A DNA stretch of 30,055 bases, taken from IMG/VR virus record IMGVR_UViG_3300045243_000085, positions 1 through 30,055 of that record; one strand, 5' to 3'. The DNA is from a virus. The notes beneath the pieces are model-generated. The model did not search any database and was not told the DNA's origin. It saw only the letters and a list, made by a program, of their open reading frames with translations. Positions 12,093 to 21,300 of this stretch are shown here, in pieces (the stretch's first letter is position 1; each line of letters begins with the position of its first letter). The translations under genes and the position numbers were made by a program.

Positions 12093-13616
12093 GTGATAGA
12101 AATTCCACTTACATTTAGAACTAAAGAGCAGGAAGAGTATTTTAAAATAACTAAGAGAAATTCTTGTTTCTCTGGTGGTTTTGGTTCTGGCAAAACTTAT
12201 GTCAATTGCCAAAAGATTCTCTATTTATTGACCACATTCCCTAAGTACCGAGTAATGGTAGCGAGATTTGAAGAAAGTAAACTTAAAGAAACAACAATGA
12301 AAACTTTCTTCTCTGAAGTTTGCCCGCCGGGTTTGTATGATTCCAACTATGGTGGCAATAGATCAGATTCACTTAATAGGTGCACCTTCATCAATGGCTC
12401 AGAAGTAATGTTCATGCACTTAAAAGATACGGATGAAGGTCTCGTTAGGGGTTTAAATATTAACACAGTCTTTATAGATCAGGCCGAAGAAGTTTCCGAA
12501 TACATGTACTTGATGTTAACCGCGCGTGTTGGGAGGTGGGCGAATGCGGAAGTTCCTCCAGAATTGTTATCACAGAATCCAGACTGGGTTATCGCTCAAC
12601 ATACGCAAAAACCCGCCGTTCCTAATTATCTCTTGCTTGCTTGTAATCCTGATTCTGAGTTACATTGGATTTATCGTAGGTATCATCCCGAATCCGAAGA
12701 TTTTAGGGCCAAGTATAATAAAACTCACCAAATGATTGAGGCCGAAACTACCACGGCAACAGTTTCTCCAGAACTCCTGGAGACAATGATGGAGAACGAT
12801 GAGTCGTGGATTCGGCGCTACATTAAAGGAAAATGGGGTATTCCCGGTGGGCAAATACATTCTATTCCAGACACTTGTTTCATTCAGCCCAATCCTGAGT
12901 TCGTTAACTCTATTATTTCTCGTGGGAATCTTTCCCGTATACTGGATCACGGGGATGCTGCCCCCACATGCTGTCTTTGGTTCTCTGCTTATAAGCAATG
13001 GTATTTTGCTTATAGGGAATATTATCAACCTGATAAACTCGTTTCGTACCACAGAGAACAAATCTCGTCGATGAGTGGAAATGAGAAATACAACTTAAAC
13101 TTGGCCGACCCGGCAATATTTAAGAAGAATCAACAAAAGTATGGGGGAAAATGGACCACCTTTGATGAATACCTCGACAAGCAAATCCAAGCCCCGCCGC
13201 TTTTCTGGAATCCCGCCGATAATAATGAGTTCGCTACCCGGAACAGAATTTCAGAATTACTTAGACCGATGGCAAATGTTTCTCATCCAATTACGGGAGA
13301 AAAACCGGCGCCGCGCCTCTACTTCATTGAAAGGACCCAAGATTATCCAAATGGAGCGTACTACGTACAGAGACAGGCTCGGTCGCAAAAGAGAGAAAAA
13401 GTCGGAACTATAAACGGCAAGGAAGTTTTTAGTGATGAGAGAGATAAAAATGTTGAAGATCACGCTTATGATTGCTTGCGGTACTATTGCGCTAGCCATA
13501 GTAATGCTCCTTCCCCACTAAAACCTAAAGCACCGGAGGGTAGTTTCTTTAATGTTAGGAAGCAATATTTAACACTTAAGAATTCTGGCCAATTAGCTCA
13601 TTTGGGATTGAGATAA
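12093..13616 (+). CDS. terL: Terminase large subunit
   Basis: A 507-residue ATPase-nuclease that packages phage DNA into the prohead. Walker A is GGFGSGKT (28-35); Walker B with catalytic acid is VFIDQAEE (126-133). The C-terminal RNase H-like nuclease has acidic residues in LDHGDAAPTC (about 285-288), NLADPAIF (about Asp339) and EDHAYDCLRYY (about 453-463). It uses a GTG start just after the SGNH stop, and the next gene begins in TAATG. Together with portal, scaffold and capsid downstream it defines the morphogenesis block. It is separated by several kilobases from the candidate small terminase. Confidence 0.95.
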   Translation: MIEIPLTFRTKEQEEYFKITKRNSCFSGGFGSGKTYVNCQKILYLLTTFPKYRVMVARFEESKLKETTMKTFFSEVCPPGLYDSNYGGNRSDSLNRCTFINGSEVMFMHLKDTDEGLVRGLNINTVFIDQAEEVSEYMYLMLTARVGRWANAEVPPELLSQNPDWVIAQHTQKPAVPNYLLLACNPDSELHWIYRRYHPESEDFRAKYNKTHQMIEAETTTATVSPELLETMMENDESWIRRYIKGKWGIPGGQIHSIPDTCFIQPNPEFVNSIISRGNLSRILDHGDAAPTCCLWFSAYKQWYFAYREYYQPDKLVSYHREQISSMSGNEKYNLNLADPAIFKKNQQKYGGKWTTFDEYLDKQIQAPPLFWNPADNNEFATRNRISELLRPMANVSHPITGEKPAPRLYFIERTQDYPNGAYYVQRQARSQKREKVGTINGKEVFSDERDKNVEDHAYDCLRYYCASHSNAPSPLKPKAPEGSFFNVRKQYLTLKNSGQLAHLGLR

Positions 13617-13795
13617 TGGCTTTCTTAATTAGAGGTCAACTATGTTACAAGCCGAAGCGAAGAATTGTTAAGAAAGTGGAAACTATTGAATATCGTGAAA
13701 GATATGAGAAGCATGTTGATGGCCGCGCGGTTTATAATTCTATTGGAAAACTTTGTTGGGTGTGGAAAGTAAATGGAAGCCGGAAATCAACATAG
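13616..13795 (+). CDS. 59-aa basic hypothetical protein
   Basis: Starts MAFLIRGQLCYKPKRRIVKK and ends VWKVNGSRKST; strongly basic, beta-like. It begins in TAATG overlap with the terminase stop and overlaps the portal start by 23 bases. Coding status rests on this placement; no domain recognised. Confidence 0.45.
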   Translation: MAFLIRGQLCYKPKRRIVKKVETIEYRERYEKHVDGRAVYNSIGKLCWVWKVNGSRKST

Positions 13796-15656
13796 TTCCA
13801 ACATAACGACTGGCGACGCGGGTTCTGGGGATCAGCTTGCTGGAACTTGGATGGGGCGGGTTAAGAAAGCTATCGAAAATAAAAAGAAGTGGTCCCAACA
13901 CTTCAATTGCGATAAATTAGACGCCTACTATGACGGGGATCAATGGGAACCAACTGGAACTAATTACGAACCATATGTTATTAACCTTATTTTTTCAACT
14001 ATTGAGATTAAACTTCCTACTCTTCTCTTTGAGAATCCTGTATTTCATGTTAAACCTCGACCGCGCGGACTTGCTTATGATCTTGAAATGGCAGTCAAAC
14101 GATCATTATTGCGGGAAGACTTACTTAATACAGTTGTTGGCGACCCGGAAGTTGGTTTTGCACAAGAAGTCGAAAGTTGTATCCTTGACTCATTCTTTAG
14201 ATTTGCAGTAATGGAAATAGGCTATTCAGCCAATTGGGTATTGAATCCAAATGCAGACAAGCCAATCTTACGCTCAGATAATCGTCCATACACGGATAGC
14301 AATAAAAACGTTATACGTGAGCCGAAAGAATTACCTGAATCCGAGCGAATATATGCGAAACGAATTCCTGCTTCCAATTTTCTTGTGGGTGGTTTGGAAG
14401 GAAGTAGACTAGATAGATGCTCTTGGTGTGGATACTGGGAATACCAAAGGGTTGAAGACTTAAAGGCTAATAAAGAACTTAAGACTGAGAAATTAGAGTG
14501 GGCCGGCGCGAGAAGTTCCGATTTCGTTGACGACAATAAAGACACCGAAACTTCAACACTTGGCGAGACTGGCGATTTAGTGAAGGTTTGGCATATTTGG
14601 GATATTCGAGCGAGTAAGAGATATTTGTTTGCTGACAGTCAAGAAGTGACTCTCTACAATGAGAAATTTACTAGGTTGCCTCTTTTTGACTTACGACCAC
14701 ATAGACGCACCAAAGGATGGTATCCTCTTCCCCCCGTTAGAAATTGGAAGCCAGCACAGGATGAACTCAACGATTCGCACGAACAATTACGTAATCACAG
14801 AAAAAGATATAATCGTAAATATCTCTACAATGACAGTGCCTTTCCTTCGGAAGAAGAAATAGACAAGCTAATAAATGGAGGGGACGGGACTTTTGTTAAA
14901 ACCGCTTCAACTGATGTGAGAAGTGCATGTGCCCCAGTCGAGAATGCAGATTTAGGTGCAACTGGGATGCAATCAATGATGGTGGACAAGGATGACTTCA
15001 ACATCGTTTCAGGGGCAAGTTCTGAAGACAAAGGTGTGGCGGATAGACAAACTGCGACACAAGCAAACATTATCAACCAAAAAGCACAAATACGTGATTC
15101 AAGACATAGAATACAGGTGGCGCAATGGTTATCTCGAATTGGTCGCGAGATATTACTCCTTGCCGAAGAAAAATTCACCTTGCCAATCTGGGTAAAGATG
15201 GCTGTGCCGCTGTCGGAGAAATTAGGGGATGACCTACCAGAAACAAGTTTCATTTGGCAACAAATTACGTCTAATGATCTCAAGAAGCAAACGACAGACA
15301 AAGAGTTTGAAAGCGATTTTGATTTTGAAGTTAGTATTTCTCTCGATTCGATGTCTCCCATTGCAAATGATGAAGACAAGCAGGCGTTTCTTCTTTTCCT
15401 TGGATTACTTAACCAGTACCCGGAAATCTCGGCTGATCCTCTACTTGTACGAGAAGCGGCTTATAAATGTGGGTATAGAAACGAACAAGTGATTAGAAGA
15501 ATGCAACAAGCGGCCCAATTAATGTTGCAACAGAAAATGATGCAAGCGGGTGGGCCTGTTCAGGGAAATACTAATTTAGCCCAACAACAGGTGGCGCAAC
15601 AAACCCCGCCAGATATAGAACAAATTAGGCAGCAAATGCCTGGAGCGATTCAATGA
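13773..15656 (+). CDS. Portal protein
   Basis: A 627-residue protein whose order after the large terminase and before scaffold and capsid marks it as the portal, the dodecameric ring at the packaging vertex. Sequence features match large podovirus-type portals: WMGRVKKAIENKKKWSQ near the start, YYDGDQWEP, then the conserved aromatic/Asn region YEPYVINLIFSTIEIKLPTL, and a Gln-rich C-terminal tail (AQQQVAQQTPPDIEQIRQQ) typical of portal barrels. The ribosome site GGAAAG lies just upstream. The stop overlaps the next ATG in ATGA. Confidence 0.88.
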   Translation: MEAGNQHSSNITTGDAGSGDQLAGTWMGRVKKAIENKKKWSQHFNCDKLDAYYDGDQWEPTGTNYEPYVINLIFSTIEIKLPTLLFENPVFHVKPRPRGLAYDLEMAVKRSLLREDLLNTVVGDPEVGFAQEVESCILDSFFRFAVMEIGYSANWVLNPNADKPILRSDNRPYTDSNKNVIREPKELPESERIYAKRIPASNFLVGGLEGSRLDRCSWCGYWEYQRVEDLKANKELKTEKLEWAGARSSDFVDDNKDTETSTLGETGDLVKVWHIWDIRASKRYLFADSQEVTLYNEKFTRLPLFDLRPHRRTKGWYPLPPVRNWKPAQDELNDSHEQLRNHRKRYNRKYLYNDSAFPSEEEIDKLINGGDGTFVKTASTDVRSACAPVENADLGATGMQSMMVDKDDFNIVSGASSEDKGVADRQTATQANIINQKAQIRDSRHRIQVAQWLSRIGREILLLAEEKFTLPIWVKMAVPLSEKLGDDLPETSFIWQQITSNDLKKQTTDKEFESDFDFEVSISLDSMSPIANDEDKQAFLLFLGLLNQYPEISADPLLVREAAYKCGYRNEQVIRRMQQAAQLMLQQKMMQAGGPVQGNTNLAQQQVAQQTPPDIEQIRQQMPGAIQ

Positions 15657-15823
15657 TTGGCTACAAACAACCAAAAATGGGATTGAAAGATGCACTTAAA
15701 GATACCTTGATGAAGTTCAGGAAGAAGAATACAAAGAAAACTGTGAATGCTGGCAAGACACTTGGTCCAAACTTAGCTACGGGATTGGTTAAGAAATTTA
15801 ATTCAGGGATGATGCACAAGTAA
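15653..15823 (+). CDS. 56-aa basic hypothetical protein
   Basis: Starts MIGYKQPKMGLKDALKDTLM, very Lys-rich (KFRKKNTKKTVNAGKT). It begins in an ATGA overlap with the portal stop and ends 7 bases before the scaffold ATG. Small basic proteins between portal and scaffold often bind DNA or the capsid interior; this is inference. Confidence 0.55.
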   Translation: MIGYKQPKMGLKDALKDTLMKFRKKNTKKTVNAGKTLGPNLATGLVKKFNSGMMHK

Positions 15824-15830
15824 AGGACTT

Positions 15831-16619
15831 ATGCCTGAGAATACTACTCTAGATGCGGCAGTTAAAGATGCAGTCAGCACAGAAGCGAGTAATGCAAATA
15901 CTACTGATACTACAGGAAAAGAAGCGTCAGAAACGACTACAGAAGCTAAAGAAACGCCAAAAGTCGAAGAAACGCCAGTAGTTGATACAGAAACTCAAGA
16001 GGCCTTGCAACTCTACCGCGCGCTTAAAGATCCTACAATCGGTAAGGCTGTAGTACAAGAATTAGCCAACCGTGCCGGTGTAGCAGTAAACAAGGGTGAA
16101 GTAACCCAGACCCAAGCAAAAAAGGCCGTCATTGACTTACTCAAGGAAAATGTACCTAGTGAGTATCACTTTCTAGTTGAAGGAATGGCGAAAGGTATTG
16201 AAGCGGCGATTAATCAGAATGTGAATGATAAAGTCGCGCCGATACAGCAACAGTCCCAACAGGCATTGGAGAGAATGGTGGAGAAAGAAGTTGATTCAGA
16301 AATAGAATCCTTCTACGCTCGAAATAAAGATGCCGTGAAATTTAAGGGTGAAATAGATAAACTCAGCGGTAAGATGCCTTGGGGAGGGCCCGATTCGATG
16401 CCGATGAAGGAATATCTAGATCATCTCTACACGATTGTAAGTAAAGAAGAGTCTGAGAATAAGACTGTTGAAAGAGTTGTCGGACGAATTAATAAAAACG
16501 CAAAAGAAGTCCGTGAGACTTCCACTGTAGCATCTCCTACTGATGTAAAAGTCGGCTCGAAGCTACCATCATTGGACGAAGCAATTAGAGCAGGTTTTAG
16601 GAATGAAAGGTTAATCTAA
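15831..16619 (+). CDS. Scaffolding protein
   Basis: 262 residues with a very acidic, Thr/Glu-rich N-terminus (about 1-50), a Gln/Lys-rich helical middle (NDKVAPIQQQSQQALERMVE) and a C-terminal basic/hydrophobic segment, the usual shape of a phage scaffold that templates capsid assembly and is then removed. It lies directly before the major capsid gene, and its product is the size seen for such scaffolds. The ribosome site is weak (AGGACTT). The classification rests on composition and position rather than a specific motif. Confidence 0.78.
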   Translation: MPENTTLDAAVKDAVSTEASNANTTDTTGKEASETTTEAKETPKVEETPVVDTETQEALQLYRALKDPTIGKAVVQELANRAGVAVNKGEVTQTQAKKAVIDLLKENVPSEYHFLVEGMAKGIEAAINQNVNDKVAPIQQQSQQALERMVEKEVDSEIESFYARNKDAVKFKGEIDKLSGKMPWGGPDSMPMKEYLDHLYTIVSKEESENKTVERVVGRINKNAKEVRETSTVASPTDVKVGSKLPSLDEAIRAGFRNERLI

Positions 16620-16632
16620 TGAAGGTGGCTAC

Positions 16633-17721
16633 ATGAGTACCTACGGCGCGAGTGGGGCTCCGGCTCAAAATACAATCAATTATGATTCTATTCTGAGTAC
16701 GAGTCTTTTTAATTATCAACGCACATTAACAGACAACATATCGAAGTCAAACGCTTTCTTCTATAAGATTCAAGAAAATGGAATGTATGAATCTTTAGAT
16801 GGTGGCGTGGCTATCCAAATCCCCTTAATGTATGCACTGGGGACCGCGGATTGGTACGAAGGTTATGATACGCTTTCAACTGATCCAATGGATGGAATTA
16901 CTGCGGCGCAGTTTGATTGGCGCCAATTGGCTGTTCCAGTTTCCATTTCACGCAAAGAAGAACGGCAAAATAGTTCAACTGATCGAATTATTGATTTGTT
17001 GAAAGCCAAAATCATGCAATCTGAGTTAGGGATTAAAGAAAAATTCTCTAAGGCAGTTTTGCAGGGAAGTTATGCAAGTACTGGAACTTCTATTTTGGTT
17101 GCAGATTCTTCTGGCGTGAATGGCGCGACTGGTATTGATCCTCTTCCATTACTAGTAAAAGAAGATCCAACCAGTTCAACGGTTATTGGAAACATCAACC
17201 AATCAACAAGTACTTGGTGGCAGAATAAATTCAAAGTAACTGGTTTGACTTCTTCCAGCAAAGCCACTGATTTCTTATTTGAAATGGATGGTGTTTACAA
17301 TGATGCGGCGAAAGGTCCGGGCGGGCCTCCTGACTTCATCTTAACTGATCTGACAACGTACATGATGGTAAATGCGGCGTTCTACCAAGTTTACCGGCGT
17401 AATGCAGATAGTGACAATAACTATCCGTTTGAGAACATTCGTTTCCACCGCGCGCTTTTGACTTGGGATGAATTTATTCCTGATGTTCAATCAAACGTGA
17501 CGGCGACCACAACGTATGGAACAATGTATTTTCTCAATACAAAGTTTATCTCAATGAAATATGATACACAGACAAACTTTGTTGCAACTCCCTTTATGAA
17601 GCCAGTTAATCAAGATGCAAGAGTGGCGCACATTCTTTGGATGGGTGCTCTTTGTGTATCGAATCGGCGTAAACAAGCCGTGTGGACAAAACTCCCACGG
17701 ACACTTGCTTGGACGGTATAA
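16633..17721 (+). CDS. Major capsid protein (HK97-like fold expected)
   Basis: 362 residues after portal and scaffold: MSTYGASGAPAQNTINYDSI, then LTDNISKSNAFFYKIQENG, IQIPLMYALGTADWYEGYDT and MTAAQFDW-like 'ITAAQFDWRQLAVPVSISR', followed by KEERQNSS. This matches a widespread phage major head protein family (characteristic 'LMY...YEGYDTLDxxPxDGITAAQFDWRQ...SISRxEERxNS'). Several subunits of it form the icosahedral shell. The start has AAGGTGG six bases upstream. It is followed immediately by a probable decoration protein. Confidence 0.92.
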   Translation: MSTYGASGAPAQNTINYDSILSTSLFNYQRTLTDNISKSNAFFYKIQENGMYESLDGGVAIQIPLMYALGTADWYEGYDTLSTDPMDGITAAQFDWRQLAVPVSISRKEERQNSSTDRIIDLLKAKIMQSELGIKEKFSKAVLQGSYASTGTSILVADSSGVNGATGIDPLPLLVKEDPTSSTVIGNINQSTSTWWQNKFKVTGLTSSSKATDFLFEMDGVYNDAAKGPGGPPDFILTDLTTYMMVNAAFYQVYRRNADSDNNYPFENIRFHRALLTWDEFIPDVQSNVTATTTYGTMYFLNTKFISMKYDTQTNFVATPFMKPVNQDARVAHILWMGALCVSNRRKQAVWTKLPRTLAWTV

Positions 17722-17732
17722 GGAGATAAAAC

Positions 17733-18272
17733 ATGAGAACACCTGTACTTGGACCCGGAACATTTTCTTCTCCTACCGGCTCAACACACCGCGAGACAAT
17801 TATCGGCACGTTCAAGAATGCAGAAGCATCACTTACTCTTGGACTCGGCACACCAGTAGTTTTATCCTTTAATGGAACGGATGACGGACTTGCAGTTGCA
17901 CTTCCCTCAACGGTTGGCGCGGCTGCGGCTAAAAATGCTGGATTCCCGGCAGGGGTTGTAGTTTCTCCTAATGGAATTCTAGCTGGCGCAATTGGCGACG
18001 TTCAAACATGGGGCTTGTGTTTGCAAGCTAAAGTTGTTGCTGCAACTAGGTCGGCAACTTCTGCGGCTTGGGTTTCATACGCAAGTCAGGATACTGGCGC
18101 GGTTCTAGAAGTTGATACTGTGGCGAATGCTTTTAACATACAGGGTTCAACTGTAGCGCAACAATATCTTCCCTATGCGGTTCTGGCCCAATCTTACGCA
18201 AGTAGTACTACTCAAGCGTCAAGTTTGGCACAACCAACTGTTTTGGCGAAGGTTTTTCTTCGTATGTTGTAA
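17733..18272 (+). CDS. Probable capsid-associated/decoration protein (179 aa)
   Basis: Starts MRTPVLGPGTFSSPTGSTHR, Gly/Ala/Ser-rich and beta-type with no cysteine except one in LGLCLQ-like context (GLCLQAKVVA), ending LAKVFLRML. It has a strong ribosome site (AAGGAGATAAAAC) and follows the major capsid gene by 11 bases, which suggests high expression as a capsid decoration or stabilising protein. No specific family is recognised. It is the last gene before the terminator at 18279. Confidence 0.7.
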   Translation: MRTPVLGPGTFSSPTGSTHRETIIGTFKNAEASLTLGLGTPVVLSFNGTDDGLAVALPSTVGAAAAKNAGFPAGVVVSPNGILAGAIGDVQTWGLCLQAKVVAATRSATSAAWVSYASQDTGAVLEVDTVANAFNIQGSTVAQQYLPYAVLAQSYASSTTQASSLAQPTVLAKVFLRML

Positions 18273-18278
18273 CTCTAT

Positions 18279-18313
18279 GGGGCTTAGTTAGTCACGTTTC
18301 TAAGCCCCTTTTT
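18279..18313 (+). terminator. Strong intrinsic terminator after the capsid genes
   Basis: GGGGCTTAG (18279-18287) pairs with CTAAGCCCC (18300-18308), a 9-bp GC-rich stem and 12-base loop, followed directly by TTTTT (18309-18313). The next gene's ATG is the base after the T run. It is the best intrinsic terminator in the window. Confidence 0.85.
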
Positions 18314-21300
18314 ATGAAGCTATTTTACTTATTACTAGTTTCCATTCCTTGTTTTGGGGTTATTGGAACACCAATTCCATTAACTATAACTAATGCTTCT
18401 GGGTTTAGTCGAACTGGAAACAAGGTGATGGGGGGAATTCCAATTGCCGAGTCATTTGCAATTACCAATGTTAGAAATCTCTCAATAACTATATGTGGCG
18501 GCGCCAATCAAGACTCCGATCGAATTGTAACCGAGCGATGGCACGGAGACCCGACAGATAATACTAAGTCAATTAAGGCTATTTTAGTTATAACTGACTA
18601 CGGCGCCAATTTATGTCTAGCTGACCGAGTTGGAAGTGATCCCGGAACTTCGGCCAAGGTTACAGTTAATTCATCAGACACATGCCCTGTGAGTGGGGTT
18701 TGTACAACTATAAACAATACAATAAATAAGTATTGGATCAGACATGACTCTTTCAATGTTTTTGACCAGGTGCAGCGTGTGTCTGATGGTTTTAATTATC
18801 TCACTCCTTCAGCTTCTAGAGGAATTGTCGCCACTACATCGGCCGGTACATATACATCCGCGACAGCGCCTATTGTTATTCCTGGCATTTTACCTTACAC
18901 AATAACTACTGAGGAACCACTTAACGTCTCTACAGATAATGAGGATTCACATGGCTTGTTTGCCCGGATTCATGTTACTGGAGCACTTTGGAACGGAAGT
19001 TCCCCGAAATTCTCCTTCGACTATCGAATCTATTTGTTCGGGGGTGAAAGTGGATTTCTTATCAAAGGCACCAACATTCACAACGAAGATATGTTCGCCA
19101 GTGCAAATCAACCCACTGCCTTCGGAGTGCAAATCCCGACAAGTTTAGGTTCGACACTTAACACAACTTTTGGCACGGTTTATGGAAGCTCTACAACATC
19201 CACAATAAGTCATACAAGCTCCCAAGACGTTTCACTGATCCAGTATGGACACGGGAACATAGTCTCGAATACCGCGCCAGTTATTGGAACCACCGCATCA
19301 GTAAGTATGCCGAATTATTTTTGTGGTGGTGTTGTAAATATTCAAGCTACAGAGAATTGTCCGTCAAGCCCAAGACCAGGTTATAGAATAGTTAAGGCAG
19401 GAACTACTCAATCAACAGGTTCTCAATCAGATGGCTCAATAAGTGTTGATGATGGGACTAATCAAATAAACTTATGGATTAGGGATTTTTGGCAAAATTA
19501 TCCGGGTGAATTAGAAGCAAACGGCTCGACAATTAGTTTTTGGCAATGGCCCAAGCATGGGGATATTTATGGTGATTTAACTGCAACAGTTGGTTATGCA
19601 AGAGATATGGCGCTTGCAGGATTTACCGGATTTGGTCATTTTTGGCCATGGATTCCTGGCGCGGCTATGAATTTAACTCCCCAATCTCCGAATCCAAATC
19701 GTGGATTTTTCACTCAAACTGTTCCTGTAGCTGGTCAACCAGTTCGCTTTTCATTATATGGTGTTAACTATAAATTAAGCGATTCGCCATGTAATGGAGT
19801 TGGGTGTAATTTCTGGCAACAGTGCACTTTAAATGGAAGTGGATTCTGCACATTTGATGCAAGTAAAGCCCGGCGAGTTTTTGTCTCTGGTATCACGGGT
19901 GGTTATGCCGGGATGAATAATTACAAGCTAGGAATGTTTACTGGCTCCACTGCACCTGATGGGTCAAATTCATGGCCTAATATTGATTTCTTTAACGAGG
20001 ACGGAACACCAATAGACGCAAGTGGATTTGGAAGTCTTCCGGTCGGATTTTTAGGAAAACCCGGAACCGCGCGGATTGGGACGATGGATGCAAATAGTGA
20101 TTCTCAAATGGATTCATTTGGTCGCTATTTTGAGCTTCATGGCAATTTTACAAGTCATGCAAGTGCCAATTTAGTTTCAGATGTAGCTAAGTGGCGAGAT
20201 ACACTTCTCTTTACCAATCCAGTATATTTTTCCGATACATCTTTATTCTTAGGTCATCTGCATGTTAGAGATACAACTAATTTTTTACGCGCCGAAAGAG
20301 AAGTAGATAATTATTTTAATAGTCTATACAAGAGAGAGGTTGTAAATAATCTATATGGGATTTATTATGGATTTCAACTCTATGGGGGGACTCCCGCGGG
20401 ATTTGGCACCCGTTACATCGCCTCCCTTGACAGACGAAGATATCTTATTGCTTATTGGACGCAATTCATTAGGACAGGTGATTCTACTTACTTCCACCGT
20501 GCCCAATCAATCCTCAACGCAGTCGAAGCAGAAATGCAACATCCCCCTCAAGTCTTAGTTACATCTAGTTACAACGGAATTGGACTGGACAGGACAGGAT
20601 CAGCGGCATCAAATATATTTTGGAACACTAAATGGTATATTGATTCTAATAATATATTGGTGGCAAAATCTGATGGTTCTTTAAGGTGTACTGAAGGATA
20701 TGGAGGAAGTGTTTGGTTTCCAACTTATAATGCATCGCCCGCGCCACTTTCTAGTGGAGGTGCCACAGTTAACAGATGCCCGGATGGTCAACAACCTTGG
20801 CTTGATTATCCTAGTACGTTTTTGAAATTAAATTATCAATTAACAGGAGACTATAGATCAAAAGACTTGGTTCAATCAATAGCTACTAATGCTCTTTTTT
20901 CAATGACTAATAGAACTAATGTATTGGACGAAACCGCAAGTCTTTATACAAGTGGAGGAGCTTTTGGGCGGTCTTTTGGTGGTTGTGTACAATTATTTAC
21001 GGATGCCGCGGAGATTTTAGGATCTAGTTATATAAGTGGCGCGGATGCTTGTTTTAAGGCTAACATACAGAACCGCGCCGGAATTAATGTTTGGACGCAA
21101 AATCCCACGGGGTTATTGTATGATGATAGTGGAATTGGAACCAATTCTGCTACTCCAACAACTACAGGCGCACATACTCATTATGGAAGTCATTATTTCG
21201 TTAGTACCTGGTGTTATTTTAGTTGTGCTGAATATCTTAGTTATAAGGGGAATGTTACGGTTGCCGCGCCGACATATGCCACCGGACATGCTGCTGTAAA

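Noticed and set aside
12660-13061. 133-aa frame antisense to the large terminase
   Set aside because: Complement of a confidently recognised terminase; no independent evidence.
14825-15379. 184-aa frame antisense to the portal gene
   Set aside because: It lies wholly inside the well-supported portal gene on the other strand, has no ribosome site, and looks like a shadow frame.
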